Shown: positions 28,867 through 38,495, numbered from the stretch's first letter. The stretch: DNA of 64,000 nt from an uncultured Eubacteriales bacterium (GCA_949283695.1 CASDTX010000018.1:62001-126000), one strand, 5' to 3'. Made by a program: numbers and translations. The notes: a model not told the origin generated them from the letters alone.

Positions 28867-29694
28867 ATGAAATTAGGAGAAAAGCAGGTGCTTACTGTCG
28901 TGAAGATCGTGGACTTCGGAGTGTACCTGGGAAATGATGAGGAGCGGGTTCTGCTCCCGAAGAAGCAGGTCCCCAAAGGGATTGAAGTGGGCGATCCGAT
29001 CGAAGTATTCTTATATAAAGATTCCTCGGACCGTATGATTGCGACGACCAATGAGCCCAGGCTGACTCTGGGGAAACTGGCAGTTCTGGAAGTCGTAGAC
29101 GTGGGAAGGGCAGGCGCTTTCCTTGACTGGGGGCTGGAGAAAGATCTGCTCCTGCCATTCCGAGAGCAGACCGTGAAAGTAGAGAAGGGCGACCGCTGCC
29201 TGGTGAGCCTTTATATAGACAAAAGCGGACGGCTCTGTTCCACAATGAAAGTGTACCCGCAGCTTTGCACAGACTCACCGTACAAGAAAGATGATATCGT
29301 GACCGGGACGGTCTATGAGATCAGCCGGGAGTTCGGCGTATTCGTGGCCGTAGACAATCAATATTCGGCGCTGATTCCCCGGCGGGAGGTGTATGGCAGG
29401 ATGCAGATCGGCCAGCAGGTGGAAGCACGTGTGGCTGCGGTCAAAGCAGACGGCAAGCTGGATCTGAGTGTGCGCGGGAAGATCCCGGAACAGATGGACA
29501 TGGACGCGCAGCGGATCATGGAACAGATCGAGAAGAACAAGGGCTGTCTGCCATTCACAGATAAGGCAGATCCGGAGACGATTAAAGCAGAGCTCGGGAT
29601 GAGTAAGGCTGCATTTAAGCGGGCTGTGGGAAGACTGCTGAAGCAGGGCAAGATCGAGATCAACGCAGAGCAGGAAAAGATCCGGAAACGCTGA
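28867..29694 (+). CDS. cvfB: CvfB-like RNA-binding protein with S1 domains
   Basis: A 275-residue cytoplasmic protein with tandem S1-type OB folds (VVKIVDFGVYLG, EVVDVGRAGAFLDWG and VYEISREFGVFVAV mark each start). A C-terminal winged helix follows (about 205-270, with LGMSKAAFKRAVGRLLKQGK). This is the layout of CvfB/YitL, an RNA-binding factor that affects virulence-gene expression in Staphylococcus; its exact RNA targets are unknown. AAGGAGAA nine bases before ATG 28867 sets the start, and 28843 is rejected. Confidence 0.9.
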   Translation: MKLGEKQVLTVVKIVDFGVYLGNDEERVLLPKKQVPKGIEVGDPIEVFLYKDSSDRMIATTNEPRLTLGKLAVLEVVDVGRAGAFLDWGLEKDLLLPFREQTVKVEKGDRCLVSLYIDKSGRLCSTMKVYPQLCTDSPYKKDDIVTGTVYEISREFGVFVAVDNQYSALIPRREVYGRMQIGQQVEARVAAVKADGKLDLSVRGKIPEQMDMDAQRIMEQIEKNKGCLPFTDKADPETIKAELGMSKAAFKRAVGRLLKQGKIEINAEQEKIRKR

Positions 29695-29863
29695 GGAGCA
29701 GGCGGCGGTGATCACGAACAGGTACTGGCGGCAGCGCTGTGGCTGTGACCGAGAAAGCGCTTTTCAATCCCGGGAAAATCAGTTATAATAGCGTTAGTGC
29801 AGCGTCGGTGTACAAGGGGCAATACTGATGCCAATCAGTAGAGAAACAGAAAGAGAGCAGAAT

Positions 29864-30103
29864 ATGAAAGTTCAGGATATCACAGATATAGACGGTTTTT
29901 TCAAAGCAGTTGATGCGTGCAGGGGCAGGGTGGAGCTTGTGACCGAAGAAGGAGACAGGCTGAACCTGAAGTCCAAACTGTCCCAGTATATTTTCATGGC
30001 GGGAATCTTTTCCAATGGAGATCTTCCGGAGCTGGAGATCATCGCGTGTGAAAAAGCGGATGCTGACAGACTCCTGGACTTTGTCGTAAAGAGTGCGGAA
30101 TAG
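29864..30103 (+). CDS. Small HPr-fold-like protein lacking the catalytic His
   Basis: A 79-residue protein of unknown function. The order of hydrophobic and charged positions (FFKAVDACRGRVELVTEEG, then LNLKSKLSQ, then a C-terminal helix) resembles the HPr phosphocarrier after its first strand. The Ser46-like region is kept as LKSKLS, but the N-terminal segment with His15 is absent. If so, it cannot accept phosphate from PTS enzyme I and would be a regulatory relic. This is a resemblance by eye, not an alignment. ATG 29864 is preferred to 29828. The gene lies upstream of dnaE. Confidence 0.65.
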   Translation: MKVQDITDIDGFFKAVDACRGRVELVTEEGDRLNLKSKLSQYIFMAGIFSNGDLPELEIIACEKADADRLLDFVVKSAE

Positions 30104-30181
30104 CGCAGAACCAAAGGAAAACGCAAGAGGGCAGTTCCTGCAGGGGACGGCCCTCTTCAATATTGTGAAGAAACTGTGAAC

Positions 30182-30215
30182 GGGGACAGGCACTTTTGCA
30201 AAAGTGCCTGTCCCC
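30182..30215. repeat. 34-base perfect palindrome upstream of dnaE
   Basis: GGGGACAGGCACTTTT and its exact reverse complement meet at a GC centre with no unpaired spacer. It ends about 26 bases before the dnaE start. No T-run follows. It looks like a REP-type dispersed palindrome rather than an operator; only one copy occurs in the window. Confidence 0.8.
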
Positions 30216-30241
30216 AATGAATCAACCATCGGAGGTGAAAG

Positions 30242-33200
30242 ATGAGTTTTGTACATTTGCATGTCCACACGGAGTACAGTCTTCTGGACGGATCGAACAA
30301 GATTAAAGAATATGTCTCTCGTGTGAAGGAGCTGGGGATGGACAGCGCGGCTATCACGGATCACGGGGTGATGTACGGTGTGATTGATTTCTACCGGGAG
30401 GCGCGCAGGCAGGGGATTAACCCGATTCTGGGCTGTGAGGTTTATGTGGCTCCGCACTCCCGGTTCGACCGTGAGGTTACCGGCGGGGATGACAGGTATT
30501 ACCATCTTGTGCTTCTTGCGGAGAATAATGAAGGGTATGCGAATCTGATGAAGATTGTATCCAAGGGGTTTGTAGAGGGATATTATTATAAGCCCCGCGT
30601 GGATAAGGAGCTTTTGCGGCAGTATCATACGGGGCTGATTGCGTTAAGTGCCTGCCTGGCCGGGGAAGTCCAGCGCTATATTGTGAAGGGGCTGTATGAT
30701 GAGGCGAAGAAGACCGCGCTGGAATATCAGGAGATCTTCGGCGAGGGGAATTATTTCCTGGAACTGCAGGACCACGGGATACCGGATCAGGCGCTTGTGA
30801 ATCAGCAGCTGCTCAAGATGTCCCGGGAAACGGGAATCGGTCTTGTCGCGACCAATGATGTCCACTATACGTATGCAGAAGACGCCAAGCCGCATGACAT
30901 CCTGCTCTGTATCCAGACGGGCAAGAAGCTTACGGATGAGAACCGGATGCGCTATGAGGGCGGACAGTATTATGTGAAATCTCCGGAGGAGATGGAGAAG
31001 ATCTTTCCGTATGCGCTGGAAGCTCTGGATAATACCCAGAGGATTGCGGACCGGTGCCATGTGGAGATCGAGTTTGGGGTGACCAAGCTGCCGAAATACG
31101 ATGTGCCGGGGGGAATGACGTCCTGGGAATATCTGCAGAAACTCTGCTACGAGGGATTGGAGCGGCGCTACGGGAACCCCACGCAGGAGTTAAAAGACCG
31201 GCTGGCGTATGAGCTGGACACGATCCAGAATATGGGGTACGTGGATTATTTCCTTATTGTATGGGATTTCATCAAATACGCCAAAGATCATGGGATCGCA
31301 GTTGGCCCCGGCCGTGGATCGGCGGCCGGCAGTATTGTTTCTTATTGTCTGGGGATCACCACGATTGACCCTATCCGCTATCAGCTCCTTTTCGAGCGTT
31401 TCCTGAATCCGGAGCGAGTGTCCATGCCGGATATCGACGTGGACTTCTGCTTTGAGCGCAGGCAGGAAGTGATCGATTATGTGGTGCGCAAGTACGGGAA
31501 GGACCGGGTGGTGCAGATCGTCACATTTGGAACGCTGGCAGCCCGCGGTGTGATCCGCGATGTGGGCCGGGTTATGGATCTGCCGTATGCATTTGTAGAC
31601 TCGATTGCCAAGATGATCCCGCAGGAGCTCAATATTACGATTGACAAAGCGCTGAAGGAGAATTCCGAGCTGAGACGGACGTATGAAAGCGACGCCCAGG
31701 TGAAGAATCTGATCGACATGGCGAAACGTCTGGAAGGACTCCCAAGGCACAGTTCTATGCATGCGGCGGGCGTGGTGATCAGTCAGAAATCCGTGGATGA
31801 GTACGTTCCCCTCTCAAGAGCGGCAGACGGGACGATTACTACCCAGTTCACGATGACCACACTGGAAGAACTGGGACTGCTGAAGATGGACTTCCTGGGG
31901 CTGCGGACACTGACGGTGATTCAGAATGCAGTCAATATGGCCAGAAAGAAAGATCCGTCCATTCAGATGGAACAGCTTGACTACAATGACCAGGCTGTCA
32001 TGGATTATATCGGAACCGGGAAGACAGACGGGATCTTCCAGCTGGAAAGCGCGGGGATGAAGAGCTTCATGAAAGAGCTGAAGCCGCACAGCCTGGAAGA
32101 CATCATAGCCGGAATCTCTCTGTACCGTCCGGGTCCCATGGATTTTATCCCTCAGTATATTAAGGGGAAGAACGATGCTGCCTCGGTCACTTACGACTGC
32201 CCGCAGCTGAAGCCCATCCTGGAGCCGACATATGGATGTATCGTTTACCAGGAGCAGGTTATGCAGATCGTGCGGGATCTGGGCGGGTATACGCTGGGAC
32301 GAAGCGACCTTCTGCGCCGCGCCATGTCGAAGAAAAAGGGCGACGTCATGCGCAAGGAGCGCCAGATCTTCGTCTACGGAGATGAAGCGACCAACGTGGC
32401 AGGATGCGTGAAGAACGGAATTGATGAGAAAACAGCCAATAAGATCTATGATGAGATGATCGATTTCGCCAAATATGCTTTTAACAAGTCCCATGCAGCG
32501 GCCTACGCTGTCGTGGCATATCAGACAGCCTGGCTGAAATATTATTATCCGGTAGAGTTTATGGCGGCGCTGATGACTTCCGTGATTGAAAATCCGCCCA
32601 AAGTGGCAGAATATATCTATGCCTGCCGGCAGATGGACATCCAGATCCTGCCTCCGGATATTAATAAAGGTGAGGCAGACTTCTCAGTGGACGGCAGGAA
32701 TATCCGCTACGGACTTGCCGCCATCAAGAGTATCGGGCGGCCGGTTGTGCAGGCAGTGATCGAGGAGCGCAAGGCCTACGGACCGTTCAAGAACCTGGAA
32801 GACTTCATCACACGTCTCTCGGCCAAAGACGTGCTGAACAAGCGGGCAATTGAGAACCTGATCAAGGCAGGTGCGCTGGATACGCTGGGGGGCACGCGGA
32901 AACAGTTTATGACCGTCTATGTGCAGATCGTGGATCATGTCAACCAGGAGAAGAAGTATTCCATGTCCGGCCAGATGAGCCTCTTCGATCTTGTGGCGGA
33001 AGACCAGAAAGAGCAGTTTCAGATCCGGATGCCCGATGTGGGAGAGTACGCCAAGGAGAATCTGCTGGCATTCGAGAAGGAAGTGCTGGGAATCTATATC
33101 AGCGGACATCCGCTGGAGCAGTACGAAGAGAAGTGGCGTAAGACGATCTCTGCAACCACACTGGATTTCCAGCCGGATGAAGAGACCGGGAGAGCGAAAG

Positions 33201-33715
33201 TACGGGACGGGGCGAAAGAGATCATCGGCGGCATGATCACGGACCTGACCGTGAAGCATACCAAGACGAATCAGACGATGGCGTTTCTCACAGTGGAGGA
33301 TCTGGCCGGAACCGTAGAAGTTGTAGTATTCCCCAGGGACTACGAGAATAACAGACAACAGCTGGAAGTGGACAATAAGGTCTTTATCCGGGGCCGTGTC
33401 TCAGAAGAGGATGAGAAAGCCAGCAAGCTGATCTGCGAGAAAGTGATCCCCTTCGAACGAATGAAAAAGGAGCTGTGGATCCAGTTCCCGGACAAAGCAG
33501 CCTATCTGGATGAAGAGCAGATCGTCTACGGATATCTGGCAGATTCAGAGGGGGAGGATGAGGTTGTGATCTACTGCGCGAAAGAGCGGGCGGTCAAACG
33601 GCTCCCCAGAAATCGCAATATCAGGATCAATCCGCAGGTTTTGAGCCGGCTTATGAACCATTTTGGGGAAAGCAGGGTAAAAGTGGTTGAAAAAGCTATT
33701 GAAAACCACTTCTAA
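30242..33715 (+). CDS. dnaE: DNA polymerase III alpha subunit
   Basis: An 1157-residue replicative polymerase subunit of DnaE type. Order: PHP domain (HLHVHTEYSLLDG, ITDHGVMYG; residues 1-280), palm and fingers with GRGSAAGS and the catalytic-Asp motif PDIDVDF, an HhH region, and an OB fold near 990-1065 (IIGGMITDLTVKHTKTNQTM). No DEDD proofreading exonuclease domain is present, so it is not PolC. An AGGTGAAAG ribosome site precedes the ATG. Genes for pfkA and murI follow in the same direction. Confidence 0.96.
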   Translation: MSFVHLHVHTEYSLLDGSNKIKEYVSRVKELGMDSAAITDHGVMYGVIDFYREARRQGINPILGCEVYVAPHSRFDREVTGGDDRYYHLVLLAENNEGYANLMKIVSKGFVEGYYYKPRVDKELLRQYHTGLIALSACLAGEVQRYIVKGLYDEAKKTALEYQEIFGEGNYFLELQDHGIPDQALVNQQLLKMSRETGIGLVATNDVHYTYAEDAKPHDILLCIQTGKKLTDENRMRYEGGQYYVKSPEEMEKIFPYALEALDNTQRIADRCHVEIEFGVTKLPKYDVPGGMTSWEYLQKLCYEGLERRYGNPTQELKDRLAYELDTIQNMGYVDYFLIVWDFIKYAKDHGIAVGPGRGSAAGSIVSYCLGITTIDPIRYQLLFERFLNPERVSMPDIDVDFCFERRQEVIDYVVRKYGKDRVVQIVTFGTLAARGVIRDVGRVMDLPYAFVDSIAKMIPQELNITIDKALKENSELRRTYESDAQVKNLIDMAKRLEGLPRHSSMHAAGVVISQKSVDEYVPLSRAADGTITTQFTMTTLEELGLLKMDFLGLRTLTVIQNAVNMARKKDPSIQMEQLDYNDQAVMDYIGTGKTDGIFQLESAGMKSFMKELKPHSLEDIIAGISLYRPGPMDFIPQYIKGKNDAASVTYDCPQLKPILEPTYGCIVYQEQVMQIVRDLGGYTLGRSDLLRRAMSKKKGDVMRKERQIFVYGDEATNVAGCVKNGIDEKTANKIYDEMIDFAKYAFNKSHAAAYAVVAYQTAWLKYYYPVEFMAALMTSVIENPPKVAEYIYACRQMDIQILPPDINKGEADFSVDGRNIRYGLAAIKSIGRPVVQAVIEERKAYGPFKNLEDFITRLSAKDVLNKRAIENLIKAGALDTLGGTRKQFMTVYVQIVDHVNQEKKYSMSGQMSLFDLVAEDQKEQFQIRMPDVGEYAKENLLAFEKEVLGIYISGHPLEQYEEKWRKTISATTLDFQPDEETGRAKVRDGAKEIIGGMITDLTVKHTKTNQTMAFLTVEDLAGTVEVVVFPRDYENNRQQLEVDNKVFIRGRVSEEDEKASKLICEKVIPFERMKKELWIQFPDKAAYLDEEQIVYGYLADSEGEDEVVIYCAKERAVKRLPRNRNIRINPQVLSRLMNHFGESRVKVVEKAIENHF

Positions 33716-33804
33716 ATAGGGTAGAATAATTTCGAAATTGTGAAAAAATTTTCAATTTCTGGGTTTGGCAGTTATCTTAGTTTTATGGAAAGGTGGAGAA
33801 AATC

Positions 33805-34824
33805 ATGGCAGAAAACAATGTAATGGACAAGGAAAAGTACCTGGAAGAGATTGAAGACAGTATCCGTACAATCGGCGTGCTGACCAGCGGCGGCGATGCG
33901 CCGGGTATGAACGCGGCAATCCGTGCAGTCGTAAGAAGAGCTCTTTCCAAAGGGCTGAAAGTTCGGGGAATCCGCAGAGGATACCATGGACTGCTGAAGG
34001 AAGAGATCATCGACCTGTCAGCGCGTGACGTATCAGATACGATTCAGCGCGGAGGTACCATCCTTCAGACCGCACGCTGTAAGTCCATGCGTACGGAAGA
34101 AGGACAGCAGAAAGCAGCGGCAATCTGTAAGAAATACGGTATCGACGGACTGGTAGTAATCGGCGGTGACGGTTCCTTTGCAGGTGCGCAGAAGCTGGCG
34201 AATCTCGGAGTGAATACGATTGGTGTGCCGGGAACGATTGACCTGGACATTGCATGTACAGATTATACGATCGGTTTCGATACAGCAGTAAATACTGCAA
34301 TGGAAGCGATCGATAAAGTGCGTGATACATCCACATCTCATGAGCGCTGCAGTATCATCGAAGTTATGGGACGTGACGCAGGTTATCTGGCTCTCTGGTG
34401 CGGAATTGCCAACGGCGCAGAGCGCATTCTGATGCCGGAGGAGCATGACTTTGACGAGCAGGCGCTGGTTCAGGATATTATGGCAAATAAAAAGCGCGGC
34501 AAGAAGAACTATATTATCATTAATGCAGAAGGTATCGGAGACTCCATCAATATGGCTAAGAGAATTGAGGAAGCGACCGGAATCGAGACCCGCGCGACAA
34601 TCCTGGGACACATGCAGCGCGGCGGAAGCCCCACATGTAAGGACAGAGTGTATGCATCCATCATGGGCGCTATGGCTGTGGATCTGCTCTGCCAGGGCAA
34701 GACGAACCGCGTGGTAGGATATAAAGACGGAAGATATGTAGATTACGATATCGAAGAAGCACTTGCGATGAAGAAGACCATCTCAGATTATCAGTATAAT
34801 ATCGCGAAATCACTGGCAATCTAA
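33805..34824 (+). CDS. pfkA: 6-phosphofructokinase
   Basis: A 339-residue glycolytic enzyme making fructose 1,6-bisphosphate. The nucleotide motif GVLTSGGDAPGMNAAIR, the GGDGSFAGA loop and the catalytic GTIDLDI are present. Gly in GGDGS indicates ATP rather than pyrophosphate as phosphate donor. It has an N-terminal extension of about 18 residues before the core, compared with the ~320-aa E. coli enzyme. ATG 33805 is chosen because AAAGGTGGAGAAA lies before it; the upstream ATG at 33793 falls inside this ribosome site. Confidence 0.95.
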   Translation: MAENNVMDKEKYLEEIEDSIRTIGVLTSGGDAPGMNAAIRAVVRRALSKGLKVRGIRRGYHGLLKEEIIDLSARDVSDTIQRGGTILQTARCKSMRTEEGQQKAAAICKKYGIDGLVVIGGDGSFAGAQKLANLGVNTIGVPGTIDLDIACTDYTIGFDTAVNTAMEAIDKVRDTSTSHERCSIIEVMGRDAGYLALWCGIANGAERILMPEEHDFDEQALVQDIMANKKRGKKNYIIINAEGIGDSINMAKRIEEATGIETRATILGHMQRGGSPTCKDRVYASIMGAMAVDLLCQGKTNRVVGYKDGRYVDYDIEEALAMKKTISDYQYNIAKSLAI

Positions 34825-34885
34825 GACAGGCCGGACACAGGCAGAATATGAGGGAAACTTCAGCCAGGGCAGGAGAGATCAGAGC

Positions 34886-35713
34886 GTGAATATGGAAAAC
34901 AGGAAGACAGCGCCGGTGGGCGTGTTCGATTCCGGAGTCGGAGGGCTGACTGTGGCGAGAGAGATCGCCCGTCAGCTTCCCAATGAAAACATCATATATT
35001 TTGGAGACACAGCCCGTGTTCCGTACGGAAGTAAATCCCAGAACACGATTATTCGTTTCTCAGAGCAGATTATCCGCTTCCTGAAGACAAAGCAGGTGAA
35101 AGCGATTGTCATTGCGTGCAATACAGCCAGCGCACTGGCGCTGGACGCGGTGAAGGATGAGTTTGATCTGCCTGTCATAGGCGTTGTCGTTCCGGGGGCC
35201 AGGGCAGCTGTGGAAGCTACGAAGAACCGTAAGGTCGGCGTGGTCGGGACGGACGCAACCGTACAGAGCGGCATGTACACGAAGATTATTCAGGGCATGG
35301 CGCCGGATGTCACAGTGATTGAGAAGGCGTGCCCGCTCTTTGTCCCTCTTGTGGAAGAAGGATTTAAGGAGCATGTAGTGACACAGGAGATTATTGAGTA
35401 TTATCTGGAGTCCATGCGGAATACAGACATTGACGCCATGATTCTGGGCTGTACCCATTATCCGCTGCTGCGGTCTAAGATCCGCGCCTATATGGGCGAG
35501 AAGATTCAGATTGTCAATCCTGCGTACGAGACGGCCATGGATCTGAAGCGGCTTCTGCACGATCAGGATATGGAAAATGACGGGGCCAATCCGCAGCACA
35601 GCAGGTATTCCTTCTATGTCAGCGACGCCGCGGAGAAGTTCCGCAGCTTCGCGAACACTGTAATGCCCTTTGACGTACCTACAACGAATGTGGTCAATAT
35701 TGAGGAATATTAA
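34886..35713 (+). CDS. murI: Glutamate racemase
   Basis: A 275-residue enzyme supplying D-glutamate for peptidoglycan. It has GVFDSGVGGLTV, the first catalytic Cys in ACNTASA and the second in GCTHYPLL. The start codon is GTG at 34886, with CAGGAGAG ten bases before it; ATG 34892 would be too far from that site. It is the next gene after pfkA, 61 bases apart. Confidence 0.95.
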   Translation: MNMENRKTAPVGVFDSGVGGLTVAREIARQLPNENIIYFGDTARVPYGSKSQNTIIRFSEQIIRFLKTKQVKAIVIACNTASALALDAVKDEFDLPVIGVVVPGARAAVEATKNRKVGVVGTDATVQSGMYTKIIQGMAPDVTVIEKACPLFVPLVEEGFKEHVVTQEIIEYYLESMRNTDIDAMILGCTHYPLLRSKIRAYMGEKIQIVNPAYETAMDLKRLLHDQDMENDGANPQHSRYSFYVSDAAEKFRSFANTVMPFDVPTTNVVNIEEY

Positions 35714-35716
35714 TTT

Positions 35717-35742
35717 ACAGTGCCGGTGTAAACCGGCACTGT
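35717..35742 (+). terminator. Stem-loop after murI, possible weak terminator
   Basis: An 11-bp perfect stem (35717-35727 with 35732-35742) and a 4-base loop follow the murI stop by 3 bases. Only CATCTAT follows, not a T-run, so termination is likely partial. Confidence 0.5.
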
Positions 35743-35816
35743 CATCTATGATTCGGGAGAGCAGGATCGGATGCCTGCTCTTCTGAATGTCTGAAAACAG
35801 AAAGCGGGGTGTAGAG

Positions 35817-36293
35817 ATGACAAAAGACGTTTTAGTCAGCATTTCCGGGAAACATATCGATATCATGGACGACCCCGCACAGGGGTATGAGACCGGTGAC
35901 GACGCGATTGAAGTGGTGACGCCGGCCAGCTATTACTGCCGGAACGGAAAGCACTATATTCTTTATGACGAAGTGCTGGAAGGGATGGCGGGGACCATCA
36001 AGAATAAGATCAAGATCACCGGTACAGACAGTCTGGAGATCATGAAAAGCGGCGTGTCCAGCTCCCATATGGTCTTTGAGAAGAATAAGAAAAATCTCAC
36101 CTACTACCGAACACCTTACGGTCAGATGCTGGTGGGAGTGAATACGCGGAAGATGGAGATCAATGTAGACGAAGATCAGATAGATGTACAGGTGGATTAT
36201 GAATTGGACGTCAACCATGAACCACTTGCTGACTGCAAGATCAAAATGAATATCATGTCCAAAGAAAGCGGCGGTTTCTCCGTCCTGAGCTGA
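35817..36293 (+). CDS. DUF1934 (YwiB-like) beta-barrel protein
   Basis: A 158-residue protein resembling YwiB of Bacillus: short beta strands around IEVVTPASYYCRNGKHYILY, HMVFEKNKKNLTYYRTPYGQ and QVDYELDVNHEPLADCKI. The family has a calycin-like barrel that should bind a small ligand; function unknown. ATG 35817 is preceded by GCGGGGTG; an upstream ATG at 35787 lacks a ribosome site. Confidence 0.82.
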   Translation: MTKDVLVSISGKHIDIMDDPAQGYETGDDAIEVVTPASYYCRNGKHYILYDEVLEGMAGTIKNKIKITGTDSLEIMKSGVSSSHMVFEKNKKNLTYYRTPYGQMLVGVNTRKMEINVDEDQIDVQVDYELDVNHEPLADCKIKMNIMSKESGGFSVLS

Positions 36294-36300
36294 GGATAAT

Positions 36301-36332
36301 ACAGGAGCCTGCCGATTTCGGCAGGCTCCTGT
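36301..36332. terminator. Strong stem-loop between convergent genes
   Basis: A 15-bp perfect stem (36301-36315 with 36318-36332) with only two bases between the arms separates the DUF1934 gene from the minus-strand gene at 36370. Neither side has a long T-run. Confidence 0.6.
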
Positions 36333-36369
36333 GCCTGACAGATCTGAGTGCATCAGTCTGTAACGTTCT

Positions 36370-36813
36370 TTATTGATCCTTTTTGCCAAAGAATCTTCTT
36401 TTCTTCTTTACCGGCTGTTCGATGGAACCGCCCCGGACGCTCTTGATCCCGGTTATGTAGAGCCCGCTGACGACTGCTTTCACTTCCTTCTTTACGGGAA
36501 GTACCTCGAATACTTTGTTCTCGCACATCAGTGTCATGATCCTGGGGCCGACCTTCGCTTTTACGACCGGTACCTTTGTCCGTCTTAAATATTTGGGCGT
36601 GTTTTCAATCACTGCCGCGGGCAGTCCGGACTCTTTTAGTTTCATCTTCTTCTTGTCAATGATAAGCATACTGACGGTCTGGGCTGCCGCTTCCATCTGC
36701 TCCTGCTGCTCAGCCTGTTTCTTTTCGGCTCTTTTGCCAAAGAAATACAGCCCCACACACAGCCCGATCAGTACCACAATAATGACGATCATCACAATGC
36801 CAGTTGTATTCAC
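36370..36813 (-). CDS. Membrane-anchored protein of unknown function
   Basis: A 147-residue protein. Residues 5-25 form one N-terminal membrane segment (VMIVIIVVLIGLCVGLYFFG), followed by a Lys/Glu/Gln-rich stretch (about 28-48). The soluble part has several beta-prone segments (VPVVKAKVGPRIMTLMCENK) and a very basic tail (KKKRRFFGKKDQ). I do not recognise a family; the tail suggests binding to acidic lipids or nucleic acid. The start is GTG at 36813 with AGGAGGA seven bases before it. A good promoter lies upstream on the minus strand. Confidence 0.75.
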   Translation of the reverse strand: MNTTGIVMIVIIVVLIGLCVGLYFFGKRAEKKQAEQQEQMEAAAQTVSMLIIDKKKMKLKESGLPAAVIENTPKYLRRTKVPVVKAKVGPRIMTLMCENKVFEVLPVKKEVKAVVSGLYITGIKSVRGGSIEQPVKKKRRFFGKKDQ

Positions 36814-36859
36814 AACAAAATCCTCCTAGATATTAGATTTTCGCATTTCCGCATTTAGT

Positions 36860-36888
36860 ATTGTAACATTGTTTTCAGACATGTGCAA
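36860..36888 (-). promoter_or_regulatory. Promoter of the minus-strand membrane-protein gene
   Basis: Read on the minus strand, TTGCAC (36888-36883) and TACAAT (36865-36860) are 17 bases apart, about 45 bases before the GTG start. Confidence 0.6.
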
Positions 36889-36923
36889 GCGTTAGCGTCA
36901 GAGCTGATACCACAAGTTTGGGT

Positions 36924-36952
36924 TTGCTTTTCACAGACAGAACAGGTATACT
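36924..36952 (+). promoter_or_regulatory. Candidate promoter of the cardiolipin synthase gene
   Basis: TTGCTT (36924-36929) and TATACT (36947-36952) are spaced by 17 bases, about 70 bases upstream of the start codon. Confidence 0.5.
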
Positions 36953-37019
36953 GATATCGTAGCATTTTAACGGAGGCGGTGGCAGAACCAGGGCGCGCTG
37001 TTAAAAAGGAGTTTTATTT

Positions 37020-38495
37020 ATGGCAGAAATGATTTGGAACGGAGCGGTGGCAGTCTATGATTTTATTATGGACAATATTGTCATCATCAACACCCTTCTT
37101 GCACTGATTATCGTGTTCTTTGAGAGAAGGTCTCCGCAGGCGGTATGGACATGGCTTCTTCTGCTGTATTTTATACCGGGCCTGGGCTTCCTTCTGTATC
37201 TGGTGATCGGGCAGGATTTCCACAAGAGCAGGATGTTTAAGGCCAAGGAGATCGAGGGGGAACTGAAATACGCGGTCCGGAGACAGGAGGAGACCATCTA
37301 TCACAAGCGTCTCAGAATGGCGAATCCGGAGATGGACAGATTCAAAGATCTGATTCTCTATAATCTGGAAGCCGGAGAAGCGGTGCTGACGGATAATAAT
37401 GATATCCGGATCTATACAGACGGCAAGGCGAAGTTCCGCGCACTGATCGAGGAGATGAAGCACGCCAGGAAATACATTCATCTGCAGTATTATATTATTC
37501 GCAATGATGAGCTGTGGCAGGAGATCGAGAAAGTTCTGATCGAAAAAGCCCGCGAGGGAGTAGAGGTCCGGGTGCTTTTTGACAGTATGGGCTGCAGAAC
37601 CATGAAGAATAAAGACTGGGAACGCCTGGAAAAGGAAGGAATCCAGGTGGCTGAGTTCTTCCCGGCGCTTCTGGGGCAGCTTCAGCTGCGTGTGAACTAC
37701 CGGAATCACCGGAAGATCGTAGTGATCGACGGACGGATCGGATTCGTGGGCGGCTTTAATGTAGGAAGAGAATATCTGGGACGGGACAAGAAGTTCGGAT
37801 ACTGGAGGGATACCCATCTGTGCATCGAGGGCGCGGCTGTGACCTCTCTGGCGGTACGGTTTGTTCTGGACTGGAACTATGCGGCCAAGGAGAATCTGTT
37901 CCTGGAGGATCGGTTGTTTGAGATCCCGACCTATCTGCGGGGCGGCAGAGATCCGGTGCAGATCATATCCAGCGGCCCGGACTCGCAGACGAAGACCATT
38001 CACGATAACTATCTGCGTTTGATCCACAGTGCCAAGGATCATGTATATATTCAGACGCCGTACTTCATACCGGATGAATCTATTCTGGATGCACTGAAGA
38101 TTGCCAGCCGGTCCGGCATTGATGTGAGGATAATGGTGCCATGCAAACCGGACCATCCGTTTGTCTACTGGGCAACCTACTCCTACATAGGAGATATGGT
38201 TGCGGCCGGGGCGAAGTGTTATGTATACAATAACGGGTTCCTGCATGCGAAGACGCTGAGCGTGGACGGCATGGTGGCCTGCGTGGGAACCGCCAACATG
38301 GATATCCGCAGTTTCGGATTGAATTTCGAAGTAAACGCAGTTATTTACAGTGAGCGGACCGTGCAGCGCCTGGAGCGGGCATTTCAGAATGACATGATGC
38401 AGTGTACACATGTGACCAGAAAGGTTTATGATGATCGGGGACTGATCGTAAAAGGCAAAGAACAGTTCTCGAGACTTCTGTCGCCGCTTCTGTAA
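37020..38495 (+). CDS. cls: Cardiolipin synthase (phospholipase D type)
   Basis: A 491-residue membrane enzyme joining two phosphatidylglycerol molecules to cardiolipin. Two N-terminal membrane segments (about 10-65) precede two HKD catalytic motifs: HRKIVVIDGRIGFVGG and HAKTLSVDGMVACVGT. Both have the full H-x-K-x4-D pattern. Length is that of bacterial ClsA-type enzymes. The ribosome site is AAAAAGGAG before ATG 37020. The following lipoprotein gene starts 44 bases downstream. Confidence 0.93.
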   Translation: MAEMIWNGAVAVYDFIMDNIVIINTLLALIIVFFERRSPQAVWTWLLLLYFIPGLGFLLYLVIGQDFHKSRMFKAKEIEGELKYAVRRQEETIYHKRLRMANPEMDRFKDLILYNLEAGEAVLTDNNDIRIYTDGKAKFRALIEEMKHARKYIHLQYYIIRNDELWQEIEKVLIEKAREGVEVRVLFDSMGCRTMKNKDWERLEKEGIQVAEFFPALLGQLQLRVNYRNHRKIVVIDGRIGFVGGFNVGREYLGRDKKFGYWRDTHLCIEGAAVTSLAVRFVLDWNYAAKENLFLEDRLFEIPTYLRGGRDPVQIISSGPDSQTKTIHDNYLRLIHSAKDHVYIQTPYFIPDESILDALKIASRSGIDVRIMVPCKPDHPFVYWATYSYIGDMVAAGAKCYVYNNGFLHAKTLSVDGMVACVGTANMDIRSFGLNFEVNAVIYSERTVQRLERAFQNDMMQCTHVTRKVYDDRGLIVKGKEQFSRLLSPLL

